In this document: one piece after another, positions 33,088 through 44,270 of the stretch | Numbering within the stretch: the stretch's first letter is position 1 | Layout: every line of letters starts with the position of its first letter | From: Adiantum capillus-veneris | Taxonomy: Eukaryota > Streptophyta > Polypodiopsida > Polypodiales > Pteridaceae | DNA length: 64,000 nt | Reading direction: 5' to 3' | Assembly: GCA_014529385.2 (NCBI GenBank) | Contig: CM043952.1 | Location: forward strand, 155,591,057-155,655,056 | Notes under the pieces: model-generated | Database searches by the model: none | The model's input: the letters and a program-made list of their open reading frames with translations, nothing else | What the model was told of the DNA's origin: nothing | Translations under genes and position numbers: made by a program

Positions 33088-36000
33088 ATGGCTGACAACA
33101 ACACAAATGTGTTCAAGATGTCTGCTACTGACGACAAATTGGATGGGGACCATTATCGAGGATGTTGCAGTTCTTACTGCAAGGATTGCTGCTGTTAGAG
33201 TTGTTTTGCCTACGACAAAACAAGCTCATTGGGATGTAAAGGATGCGCAGGCTCATGCATTGATTGCATTTTCTGTGAAGTGCACCATTACTCCTCACAT
33301 TCATTCAACGTAATCTACAAAATAGGCTCGGGATATTCTGGCTAGTCTTTATGCAAGCCGCAATGAGGCAAAAATTGCATTGCTACGTAAAGAGATGAAG
33401 TCAAAGATTATGCATGAGGAAAATGATATGGACACTTTCCTTGCTGGTGTTAAGGATATCAATGAGCAACTTATTTCTGCAGGTGAAGTCATTTTAGACA
33501 GTCCCCTTGTGCAGACTGTTCTTGATGCCATACCAGATTCTTACTAGACTTTTGCTAGTACTTGGAGACTTATGACCCAAGGAAATCCTGAAGTTGTTAA
33601 GTTTGATGCATTATGCACATTGCTATTGCAAGAGTCACTTTCCAGAAAAACAAGACTAGACAGCGTGCAGTTGAATAGGATTTTATTAATGCTCAAAGAA
33701 AGGGTGGTAACATCAATGCAACCACTTCTTATGGTTCTTCTGCGAGTGGAAAATCACATGTTCTTAATGCTTCTGCTGGCAGCAATTCCTCTGGAAATTT
33801 TGGTGATAAGGGAAAAAAGAATATGCGTTGCCATTATTGTAAAGCTAATGATCACTTGATCAAGCAATGTCCTAAGTTGAAGGCCAAAGAGGCTAAGAAG
33901 AAAGAGGGTGGTTCCACTGCAAATGCTGGTTCCACTACAAATGCAGCTATTGTTGAGTCTTCTATGAAAGGAGACTGTGATGCTGATGTTGATGCAGAAT
34001 GGGCTTTTAGTGCAGAGTGTACTTATAATCTTGCTATCGATGATGCATGCATGTCAGTTGCTACAGATTCACATGTGTGGTATTTTGACAGTGGTGTTAC
34101 AAACCACATTACCTCACATTGTGATTTATTCACCTCTCTGGAGTCTGTCCCTCATGGGGATTCATTATTTGTGCCAACAATGCCTCTTATCTGGTTTAGG
34201 GAGTTGGAAAGATTGTGCCTACTGCTGCAAATGCCAGTTCTTTCACACTTGTTGATGCACTTTATGTACCTGGGATCAAGAAGAGTCTTTTGTCTGTATC
34301 TGCACTTGCTAGGCTTGGTCTTGTACTCAAATTTGTGGATAGCAGATGTACATTACATGATGTTAGTTTCGATGATGAAATTGTTGCATCTGGCATTTTA
34401 TGCCGTGGGCTGTATAAGCTCACTTTGTATGACAAGTGTGGGAAGAATTTTGCAAATGTAGTTTTGGATTCAAAGGCTATCTTGGATGCAAAATTTTGGC
34501 ATGCACGTTTTGGTCATCTGAATTTTTCCATTTTGCTACGTTTGCATAAATCTGATATGGTTGCTTCTTTGCAACCTCTTGAAGCACCTGTCAAACACAT
34601 TTGTGAAGGCTGTATTTTGGGTAAGATGCAGTGTTCTAAGTTTCCAAAGGATGGTTTGGTTAGGGCCACATGCAGGTTGCAGCTTGTGCATAGTGATGTT
34701 TGTGGGCCCATGCAAACTCTGTCCTTGGCAAATTACCTTCACTTTGTGACTTTCATTGATGATTACGCCAGGCATGCATGGGTATTTCCGCTTAAAGCGA
34801 AGTCCAAAGTTTTTATGTGCTTCAAACAATTTCTAGCTATGGCTGAAAATGTCTCAAAATGTACTATGGGCACCCTCCATTCCGATCGAGGGGAGAGTAT
34901 ATGTCTCATGCATTTAATGCATTTTTGGCTAGTCGTGGGATAAAACACCAATGTACAGTGCCTTATACACCTCAGCAAAATGGTGTTGCTGAGAGGAAAA
35001 ATAGGTCACTTATAGAAATGGCATGATGTATGGTCAAAAGTCAAGCTTTGCTGCATACTTTTTGGCTTGAGGCCATCATGTGTGCCACTTATGTACGAAG
35101 AAAATGTCCTAAAAAAGCTTTGCATTCTATTGCTCCATATGAAGCATGGCATGATCGAAAGCCTTCTATTGAGCACATGCATGTTTTTGGCTGTTTGGCA
35201 TATGCATTGGTGCCACAAACACAGCGTAGAAAATTCGATGATAAGGTTGTCAAATGTATTTTTGTTGGTTATAGGACTGAAAGCAAAGGTTATAGGTTGT
35301 ATCATCCACAAACAAAGCATATTTTGGTTTCATGGGATGTTGTGTTTGTGGAAGATTCTATTCAGCCCTTGCTGTCATGTACTAGAGACAGTAATCTAAG
35401 CTCACAGGACATTTATGACACTTTGTTGCCTCTTTTCAGTGGTGGAAGTATGAATGTAAATTCCAATGAGGCAAATGTACAGCCTATGGGGGTTTTTGAA
35501 AATGTTACAGATCAGCCTATTACTGATGCAGATGTACATGATGTACTTGATGAGGAAAGGGCTGAAAATGAGTAGGCTAGAGGTATGTCAAAATGGCTGG
35601 TGCATACATTGTGTGACATTAAATTGGATACACCTTTGTCTAGTCGTACTCGTTCAGGCTCAGCCACCATGCATCTTATGCATCAGATTGTTATGCTTTG
35701 ACTGTGTCTAGCCTACATGATGCTGAGGAACCTTTATCTTTTGATGAAGCATAGAATTCAAAAAATTGGATGGATGCCATGCAATCAAAATATGATGCAC
35801 TTATAGAAAATGACACATGGACTTTATGAGATTTGCCTCCTGGCAAAGAGGCCATTGGTACGTAGTGGGTTTACAAGTTGAAATGCAAGGCGGATGGTGA
35901 GATTGATCGCTATAAGGCTCGACTTGTTGCAAAGGGTTACAACAAAAAGGCATAGATTATGAAGAGAATTTTGCTCCTACTTGTCGTATGACTACTGTGT

Positions 36001-37262
36001 GTTTTCTATGTGCATTGGCAGCTCATTTTGGTTGGGATGCACATCTATGAGACATTGTTACTTCTTTCTTGAATGTTGACATATTTGAGGAAGTTTATGT
36101 AATGCAGCCTCGCGGTTTTGTCAAGAAAGGACAAGAGGATAATGTGTGCAAATGTAACAAAGTTTTGTATGGGTTGAAGCAATCTCCTCGTGCTTGGTAT
36201 GGAAAGGCTAACACTCATTTGGTCAAATGAGGCTTTTCGTAACAATCCAACAGAAAGCACATTGTATGTCAAGCGTGAGGGCGATGTACTTCTCATTGTT
36301 GTTCTTTCTGTGGATGATTTGCTAATCATTGGTCCCAATGACGCACATATTGCCGAATTTAAGGTTGATTTGAATTCTACTTTGAAGATGAAAGATTTGG
36401 GGCTGTTACATCATTACTTGGGCATACAGTTTAAGTAGTGTGATGGTGGTATTTCCTTGTGTCAGAAAAGTTACATAGAGACATTGCTACGTAAGTTTGG
36501 ACTTGAGGATTGCAAACCTATTGCCACTCCCATGGAGACAGGTTTAAAATTGAGTCTTCATGACGTTGGTGATCCTGCAGATGTCACTCTTTACCAAACT
36601 GTTGTTGGTTGCCTCATTTATGTATGTAACACAAGACCAGATATTCAGTTTTTAGTCTCACAGGTTAGCAGATTTATGCATAGCCCAGGGTATAAGCATT
36701 AGCAGGCTGTCGAGGATTTTTTGCTACTTGAGTTGCACTTTACATCTTGGCTTGTTTTATCCCAAGGGGGGATCATTGCCGCCAGATTTACATGCTTTTT
36801 CGGACTCAGATTGGGCTGGTTGTTATGACAAGCGAGTGTCCACAATTGGTTTTTGTTTCATGCTTGGTAGTTCATGTATATCATGGTTGAGCAAGAAGCA
36901 ACCTATTGTGGCCACTTCTAGTTGTGAGGCTGAGTACATGGCAGTCTTCACAGCTACGATTGAGTGTGTATGCCTCAAACGCCTTATGGATGATTTGGGT
37001 GTTGGACAGGACACTGCCAACACTATCTACACTGACAGTTAGAGTGCATTGGAAATTGCGAGGAACCCATTTTTTTAATGCTCACATAAAGCACATTGAG
37101 GTGCATTAACACTATGTCAGGGAGAGGCTCTTAGCAAGAGAGATCATCTTGGCTTATGTGCCAACATAGGAAAACCTTGCATATCTTTTCACAAAGGCAT
37201 TGTCTTGTGACAAGTTCGAAGCTTTCCACAAAGCTTTGGGCTTACTCCCCTTTGTGGACTGA
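33088..37262 (+). pseudogene. Copia H gag-pol polyprotein
   Basis: Gag starts at ATG 33088 (MADNNTNVFKMSATDDKLDG) and has a zinc knuckle CHYCKANDHLIKQC (33826-33870) with all four ligands. The protease box is YFDSGVTNHIT (~34085). Integrase shows FWHARFGHL, CEGCILGKMQ, HSDVCGPM and TPQQNGVAERKNRS. RT has WVYKLKCKADGEIDRYKARL, VLYGLKQSPRAWYGK and VVLSVDDLLIIG (~36305; the usual Tyr of YVDD is Ser). RNase H has FSDSDWAGC, SSCEAEYMA and AHIKHIEVH. It stops at 37260-37262. More than ten stops break the frame and most fit CAG-to-TAG or CGA-to-TGA changes (for example 33545, 35025, 35752, 36436, 37040, 37168). Frameshifts occur near 33160, 34190, 34890, 35680, 35950, 36210 and 36715. Confidence 0.95.
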
Positions 37263-37337
37263 TCATGTCCTCGGGGCATGGCACTTCCCTTTACTCATGT
37301 GCCATCTCTTGCTCATCGCATCACTCTAGGGGGGATT

Positions 37338-37566
37338 TGTTACCATATATATGTGGTAGTGATGTGTGTGAACACACTTAGGATCGTCGGAGCATTTTTT
37401 CCCTCTTTAGGAGGTTTTCCCCCCCGTGCATTGTATATACGCCCATTCATTCTAGGGCTATCTATCTTTCCATTGCACACTAAGTAATACACTCTCTGTT
37501 GTGTGCCTTGAGTTTCCTTCATCTTCTCCAAACTGTGTGTGTTTTCCTGCAATCCTAATTCCAACA
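37338..37566 (+). repeat. 3' LTR of copia H
   Basis: It is preceded by the purine tract CTAGGGGGGATT (37327-37337). It differs from the 5' copy mainly in a CCCCCCC run replacing TTTTATC and in scattered transitions. Confidence 0.95.
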
Positions 37567-37810
37567 TGTACATACTCCCAATAAATAAATAACAGCCTCG
37601 CCATTATGCTACTACAATGGACAAATGAGACATCTTCTTCATCAAAAACAAATTTAGACCAATGAAGATGCTACAACAGAATGAACCTCATCAAAAAATT
37701 CAACGATAAATGAAGACATCCCATCAACAACCAATCAAAAACCTTCCACAACCTCCACGGACACTTCTCAACAGTGCTTGAGGATGCGCACTAAAATCGA
37801 AAGGGGGGAA
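37567..37810 (+). other. G1 internal 3' end with polypurine tract
   Basis: This is the end of the G1 interior, resuming after copia H. The last bases, ATCGAAAGGGGGGAA, are a typical plus-strand primer directly before the TG of the LTR. Confidence 0.8.
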
Positions 37811-38735
37811 TGTTAACTGAGCTGATATCAATTGAAAAAATCTGGTAAAGACCGAAGCCATGCGAATACATATCAAAGATAGATGCAGAAAAGCAGTGAA
37901 GACTGGAGTTACACAAATTTTCACATTTTTCAAAATGGCCATGCATTGTAATTTCTCGATTTATTTCAAGACATTGTAATATTTGTAATGAGCTACGGGA
38001 TCAATGAGAGTTTCAAGCTGTAAAGAAGAGGTCAGTTAGTGTGCCTAGGTTACAGATTCACTAAGTTGTGGAGCCTAAAGGCCTTGGGCGCTTGGACATT
38101 GCATATTTTTACCCTAGGTATATAAGGCAGTGTGTAAATGAAATTGGGGTTCTCAGCCTCATTTGTTGAGACCACTCTTTAGTGAGAGCTCATGAGGTGT
38201 GTGGCTATGGAGTCCTTGAGCTTCTCCTTGCTCATGTGACTTGATTAACACTAATCAATGCTTAAGTCTCTTTCATTATACCTCTCTCATACTTCTTATG
38301 ATTGTTGATGATGCTTTGATTAGCTAGATTGTAACTAATTAGTGGTTAATCCGCTCTAATCTTGTGTGATTTTCCTCTATTATTTGTGTGTGCATGTATG
38401 TTTGATTGGAGTGTGGATGATCAATAGATCTATGTGTGTGTGTGCTTGTGATTAGTGTGTTGAATGATATGATTAGTGATGTGTGAGTCTTTGAAAATGT
38501 TAGTGTGTGTGATTGGGTTGATTTGAGGCGAAGAGAAGTGGATGTGGAGATTGCCAGACATTGTGGCTTAGCTCCTCCATAGGCCGAGAAGCCCACTTCA
38601 TAGAGTTTCCATTCGCGTTTCCATGACTAGCTCACTAATCGATGAGTGTTTCCATGCCCCAGTCGGGTAGCTCATCCCTCTGGATTGACAATTATTGTTG
38701 GTCATTTGAGCTATGCTACATTGGTACCCCCAACA
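37811..38735 (+). repeat. 3' LTR of G1
   Basis: 925 bp, TGTTAACTGA to CCCCCAACA. It is shared with 25293-26132 and, more distantly, with 51640-52735 and the fragment at 62036-62250. The phrase 'ACCCTAGGTATATAAGG' near 38110-38126 looks like the LTR promoter TATA region and is kept in the G1 and G2 copies. Confidence 0.95.
38111..38127 (+). promoter_or_regulatory. Candidate TATA box in G-family LTR
   Basis: CCCTAGGTATATAAGG is conserved at the same place in the G2 LTR (about 52112-52130) and, with an extra base, in the G1 5' LTR (25515-25530). Its conservation across diverged LTRs supports a promoter role. Confidence 0.6.
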
Positions 38736-39279
38736 GGCTTCCACATCACATGCCAAAAAATTATATGTAGCACAAGCTACCAAAATAGCAGGTTTTTTTA
38801 AGTTGTCCCCTACAATAGTTGTGCAACTATGCCAAAATCAACATAGTTGCAACGCTATGGGCACAAATCTATTATGCAAACGACTATGCAATTTGTGATC
38901 ATGAATATGGTATACTTAGTTGCTAGATCTATGCATAAGTATGCATCATATGACCACCATCTTTAGTTGGAACAGTAATATTGAAGTGTCAAGATGTTTT
39001 CTCACCACATTTATAATTTGCTAAGTTGAAATTTCTCTATCAAGCAAAACATTATTTTGATCACTTGAACATGTTTTTGTGTAATCATAAGCAACTTTGA
39101 GATTGGATTGATGTGAGGCTTGCTGTAGATATGTGTCGCTCCTTATTCCTTGTATGTTGAAATAATGTAAATAAAGGTTAAATCTATTAGTAAGGTTGGA
39201 GAGATGGGTGATTGACCATTCCAGCCCAGGCATAGAGACATACATAAACACAATGCCCTTTATTGAACAACCTCTTACT
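38736..39279. other. Flank of G1 and probable LTR end of minus-strand copia F
   Basis: On the minus strand the F coding region ends near 39300, followed by a purine-rich TTTAAGTAAGAGGT and TGTTCAATAAAGGGC, matching the purine tract and LTR start of copia A in position. The LTR would run leftwards from about 39279 with no clear end. Nothing else was recognised. Confidence 0.45.
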
Positions 39280-41102
39280 TAAAGGCCAATGTGCCTTTAA
39301 GCAAGGTACGAACATAGATACAAGGTATGAAGACTCTAGATCCTTGCACTCAACGTCGTGCAAACTTCTTGGAGGGTAGACCTTTGGTTATTAGATCAGC
39401 AATGCTTGTCTTGAAGCACCTCAAGAATGAAGTGGCACCTCATATCAATGTGCTTCTCCTTCGCGTGAAACCATGGAGTCCATGCTAGTTGCACTCTGAT
39501 TATCGCAATGCAAAATTAGAACTCTAGTATTGATGCCAATATCTCCCATTAGACATAGGGCTTCCTTGGAGGCATCTAACACATCAACATACTCTACTTC
39601 TATGGTAGATTGAGATGCACAAATTTGTAAACAAGATCACCATGATAATTGCAGCACCTTAGAATGTAAAGATATAACCTGATGTAAACCTTTTGCTTTT
39701 TGCATCCTTTACATAATCTAATTTTTGTAGCTAACTACACATGCATCTTTGCCTTCAAAAAAAAAGCAAAACTCCTTGATACCATTAAATATCATCCATT
39801 CCATAAAAAAAAACCCATTAATTCATAAAAATATAGGGGTCAACATATTCATGTCAACATTTTAATAGAGGGGCTTTTCAATATACCCTATGAATGCATG
39901 TTATATAGGGAGTTCTTAATAGTGGACCATTTCAAGCCAATGCTTCTTGCCAAGGATCCCCATTAATCTACTAATGACTCTCTTTGCAAAAGCAATGTTT
40001 GGAGGACTCCCAACTGTTACATATATCAAAGAACCAACTATAAATGAATAAGGAATTTTGACCATCTTGGCCCTTTCTTTGTCAGATGGCTAAGCTACAC
40101 ATATGGAGGTAATGGAGTACATACTCCCCCCCTCCACGCCCTCTCCATATCCCAATGCTTTAGCACACATTAAATGTACTCTTCCTATCACAAGTAAAGA
40201 ACCTTCTTCAACCTATCTTGCATAATGTGCATGCCAAGAATATGGTTTGCTTCACCCAAATCCTTCATGTCAAGTTTCTATTGTAAATTTTCCTTCCATG
40301 CCTCTACCTCAAGAATATTCTTCCCAACGATGAGCATACCATCCACATTTAGGACCAAGATCAAAAGGCTACCATCTATAGCTTTCTTCATGTAGAGGCT
40401 ATGATCAGTCTTGCTTTGCCTATACCCTTCAGACTTCATAAATACAACAAACTTGTGATACCATTTCCATGGGGTCTAATTCAAACCATGGATACTTTTC
40501 TTTAGCCTTACACACCAACTTCTCTTTGCCACTCTACACAAAACCCTTTGCACGTTGCATGCAAATGCCCTCATGAAGATCACCATGTAGGAATGTTGTC
40601 TGAACATCCATTTGGACTAAATCCATGTCCTCTTAGGCAATCAAAGCAAGTACTCTCCACAAGGGAGTCATTTTGACAAATGACAAAAAAAACATGTCAA
40701 AATCTATGCCTTGCTTCTACTTGAAACCTTTGTCAATTTATCTAGCTTGTAATTCATCTTTTTACCATTGGATTTGATCTTCAACATGTGGACCCATTTG
40801 CACGGCAAGTAAGTTTTCCCCTTTGGCAAAGGTACTAAGTCCTAACTTTGATTCTTCTACAAAGAATCTATCTCTGACATCCTAGCACTCTTCCACTTAA
40901 GTTTGAATTGTTGCACAGCCTTATCAAAGTAGATCGTTCGGCTAACCACACAATCTATCAACATAATGTAATCTAGGCTCAACAAAAATCTCTTAGATGG
41001 CCTAAAAAACTTCTCATTTACCTTTGAAGAGCATGCGATTGTGTGGAATGTGTGCATGCAATATATGCCTACAACTGTATCTGCTCTAGAAATATAGAGA
41101 TT
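39280..41102 (-). pseudogene. Copia F reverse transcriptase and RNase H
   Basis: Minus-strand translation, with many stops, gives the copia pol order: RPSKRFLLSLDYIMLIDC (41000), KWVHMLKIKSNGKKMNYK, YGLN-type region, SLLILVLNVDGMLIVGKN (YVDD is now NVDG), LGEANHILGMHIMQDR, then RNase H motifs near 39600 (STIEVEYVD) and the C-terminal HWPLSK region. The catalytic box is destroyed. Together with 41789-43150 it forms one or two copia copies of the A family; the 678-bp transposon at 41111 separates them. Confidence 0.85.
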
Positions 41103-41796
41103 GCATGTATCCCGGGGGATTCACCATGGAAAACTTACCGCACCACGTAAGTGCAGGGGAGGGGGGGTTTTCTACAAGTTTCATAAGCGTATAAGGTAGG
41201 GGTAGGCCCCCAATAATCTATCTCCCAAGCTTAAAAATAAGGGAGGGGGTATCATATTTTGGGGGGGGGGGGGTCAATAGCTACAACGATACATGCAAGA
41301 ACTAACATTGCTTTGTATCAATTGCTTGTTTTGTGATTATAGTTTATTTCTTGCGGGATGAAAGCTATAAAGAGCTTCTACAGATGCAAATTTACACGGA
41401 GAACCTAACACAACTTTATAACCATGTTTCTTGAGTAATTTAGATGGGTCCAAATTGGATGAGTAGTTAGAGTGTAGGCTGAACGAGCACATAGTTTGAA
41501 AGTCAAACTAAGACACATTGAGAGTACATATAGTTATCAACAGAAGTGGTTCCTTTGTACATTGCCAATCACTATGCTACACACTCTTTGAATAGTTTTA
41601 CACAGTTAGATCATGTGAGATCTAAATTTTATATGTAAGATAGGGGTATGATAGTTTTCAAAATTGATTATCGTATAAGCGTAGAAAGGGAGGTCATATT
41701 CCCTAATATGAGTCGTATATAGGGGTTTTATCAAAGTTGCCCGCTCACAGGTGGCGTCCCATTTTGTATATAGAGTGAATCCCCCGGGGCATATAT
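41103..41796. mobile_element. 678-bp DNA transposon (MITE-like), 14-bp perfect TIRs, 8-bp TSD
   Basis: The element proper is 41111-41788. Its ends are perfect inverted repeats, CCCGGGGGATTCAC at 41111-41124 and its complement at 41775-41788. The flanks GCATGTAT (41103-41110) and GCATATAT (41789-41796) are an 8-bp target duplication with one change. The interior has no long frame, a 13-base G run (41261-41273), and several 'GGGGTTTT/AGGGGGGG' subterminal motifs. An 8-bp duplication fits the hAT superfamily, but the TIR start CCCGGGGG is not the usual CA-GGG, so the superfamily is open. Confidence 0.85.
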
Positions 41797-43150
41797 ATCC
41801 AACATGTATCCGTTAAGAACTTGCATAGCTCCACCGTGCATCATACTAGTGTCAGTCATCATCACACAATTGACAATCCCAAGTGAAAATGCTCCCACTA
41901 CAACTACTAAGTTGGGTCTCGACACTAAAAGGTCATATATGAGACTCCTGAATGTTTATGATAACTGTTTGAACTTGACTAACCTAGTCACCTCAATAAA
42001 GGATACATGGATGCGTGCATGCAAGAAGAGTGTCAGAGAGGAGACGAGACACATGTGGGTGGGGCAACCTCTCAATGTGATGGTAGTGAGAGAGATCCTC
42101 ATTGCTTTGTATATAGAAAATAAGGATAAATGTAGTGGGCGACTAGAATGTCTAGCTCTAGGTATGAGGCACACCACCTTTCTCCCAACAACCTCCCACT
42201 TAAAGATGAGTGTGACGATAAGTGGACCACTAGCTAACTACTAGTATACACAATGACATGGAGAGATCCCCTCTCAACCTAAGAAGTCATACATGAGACT
42301 CATAAGTGCATAATCTTGGTTAACCTAGCCATATCAACAATATCTGCATCATATGCATCACCACCATCAAGACTAGTCATCCATGAGCCATATCAACACT
42401 ATCTGCATCATATGCATCACCACCATCAAGACTAGTCATGCATGGATGTGTCAATTATGACACAAGGATGGTTTTCACCTCCCCCTCATCCACAAGGACT
42501 AGATCCACATGTCCTAGCATAACCATGTGAGCCTCTTGGATCTACATATTAAAGAACTCCTTATTTGTTATCTCTGACTCAACCTAACGCGACTCACAAG
42601 AGCATTTTCACTCTATGTCTATATTCACAAAATCCACACGCATGTCCTGCACAGCTTCATGGAGCACATCCATGAAAGATACATGTCGCATCTTTCATCA
42701 TGCCTACAAAGTGCTAGTGACACCATTGTCTCATACATGAGAAATGTGCAAAGGGTAAACCATGCCACTCATGGAGCCTTTTGCAATCACTAGAAAATCC
42801 CTATGAATATGAAAATACTACTCTCCAAGCAATACATGACAACTACTATCTCACCACTATCTCACTGAGATCAAACTTTGTCTCATCTTAGGAACGTACC
42901 ACACATGACAAAAGTAGGTAAGATGCACCACTAGGCAATGAGAAACATATATCTCATGCACCAACAATGACACAAGTTAATCCATAAGCAAGATGCACAC
43001 AACCGAATCTCCCACTAGAAAAACTTCTTAAGCAATCACGACATGTCATGACATGAAAAACAACATCACCATCTAGCCACTACACCTACCTTACTAATTG
43101 GCATCACTACAATCTATGCATCATGCATGCATCTCTTGTGTTGCCTCATA
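41797..43150 (-). pseudogene. Copia F, A-family remnant (protease to 3' segment, with embedded LTR start)
   Basis: Minus-strand sequence is alignable with copia A: 'TGTTGGC..TGTGGT' and the CTAGTGGGAG..TTGTGTGCA phrase (about 43170-43000) match 3760-4060, and the segment 41820-41960 matches A's GAFAGGIVNC region (here GAFSLGIVNC, DTSMMHGGAM). Between them, at about 42190-42205, stands the same purine tract plus TGTTGGGA that opens A's 3' LTR. So an A-type 3' end is embedded upstream of another A-type internal segment, a mosaic or tandem of two A-family copies. Confidence 0.7.
42327..42444. repeat. 59-bp tandem repeat, two copies
   Basis: Copies 42327-42385 and 42386-42444 differ at only two positions (CAACAA/CAACAC and CATCCATG/CATGCATG). 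It lies within the A-type remnant of copia F; copia A has a single counterpart. Confidence 0.9.
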
Positions 43151-44270
43151 CGCCTCAAGCAACACCATCCACCACACTGCCAACATTGTATAAACTGACA
43201 AGAATGAGACTGTCGTCTCAAGAGTTAACCATATAGAATCAATGTTATATATTTGAATGCATATGGTATCAAAATATGATGAGAAAACTATGGTGCCAAG
43301 AACTTGTCTTTGGCTCTTGCTAGGGTGATGTATAGGCTCATAGGAAATCCAAAATAGCTAATTTTTGATGTGCAACTTAGATGTAGATTTTATGGGCAAA
43401 AATGGCTTTGAAAGGTGGTAAAACCATAGAACACTTGTTGGGAAAACTCTCGGGATGATGAGCATGCTTCCATAGCAATCTGAACCAAAATTTACTTTGA
43501 AAGTGCACACATGTGAACGTGGACAAAAATGCTCAGCTCTAAGACTCACATGTGCTTTAGTTTTGTGCTTGCAATTTTTTTTTTATATGAGATCTTCACC
43601 TGCTATACTCTCTATGCAATATAGAAAGTAGATTTTTATTTCAATTACCTCTGTGTGTACTTCACCTAAGCCTGCAAGCCTTAGCTCTGATTGGAGAGGG
43701 AGACTAAAAGATATTTCTTGCACATGCGAAGACGATATAATGTAGAAATAAGTTGCAAAAGAACAATCACATGCAAAATTTAAATATACAAACTCCTTAG
43801 GGCTGACATGTGTGCCTGTAGACTCAAACAATCTAAAGGGGGTCATCTTGCATCCATTCTCTCCCTAAGCTAGAGAAAAGATGCACTTCTTGGAAAAGCC
43901 TTGGGCTCGTTATGACAAAAATTTCATTATCTTTCAAGCAAAGAAGTTGTCCATACTCTTAAAGCCATAGGATAGCTTACCCCGCACAATCTTTTCAATT
44001 GAACGGTACTCCATTGTGCCTCTTGTAGGCAAATTCTGTGCTTTTTGTGGATACATTGCATCAAAATTCTCCTACCAATAAAAAGCATAGAGGTGGATTA
44101 GATTCTACACACAATGCATTCAAGCCACCCCATGCATACATAGTGTAATTTATACTTACCTTCCACAAAAGTTGTGGTCAAGGACATTGTAAGTCTAAGT
44201 CACTTGGATCAATTCATGGTAGTGCCACAAAGAGCCCTTTTAACCTTTACACTATCTTTTTTTAGTGAAT
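43151..44270. other. No gene established; one candidate exon pair on the minus strand
   Basis: Mostly unassigned. On the minus strand a strong donor (AAG/GTAAGTA at 44160/44159) and acceptor (TTTTTATTGGTAG at 44072) frame an 88-bp intron, followed by 45 open codons to a TGA at 43934 (ENFDAMYPQKAQNLPTRG...). The upstream side has a stop nine codons before the donor in the matching frame, so this may be a decayed exon or chance. Confidence 0.35.

Larger units (their letters stand above)
32584..37566 (+). mobile_element. Copia element H, complete but decayed, inserted in G1
   Basis: The 4.98-kb element is flanked by TGTAC on both sides (32579-32583 and 37567-37571), a perfect 5-bp target duplication. 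It has 228/229-bp LTRs with TGTTA...CCAACA ends, a primer site TTGGTATTAGAGC, and all copia domains in order. G1 internal sequence continues after it to G1's purine tract, so H is younger than G1. By eye the LTRs differ at roughly 15-20 positions. Confidence 0.95.
25293..38735 (+). mobile_element. Gypsy-like element G1, 5'-truncated LTR, no RT or integrase found
   Basis: Long LTRs (925 bp for the complete one) end in CCCCCAACA. A primer site TTTGGCACCGTTGTCGGGGA follows the 5' LTR, a variant of the TGGCGCCGTTGCCGGGGA site typical of plant Ty3/gypsy elements. A purine tract AAAGGGGGGAA (37800-37810) stands before the 3' LTR. The interior has an AT-rich leader, a decayed gag with zinc knuckle and two retropepsin-like ends, and long unassigned stretches; copia H is inserted at 32584. 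I found no reverse transcriptase, RNase H or integrase in the remaining 7 kb, so it is a non-autonomous or heavily deleted member. Confidence 0.8.

Noticed and set aside
42327-42444. CRISPR-like direct repeats
   Set aside because: Two adjacent 59-bp copies without spacers, inside a retrotransposon in eukaryotic DNA.
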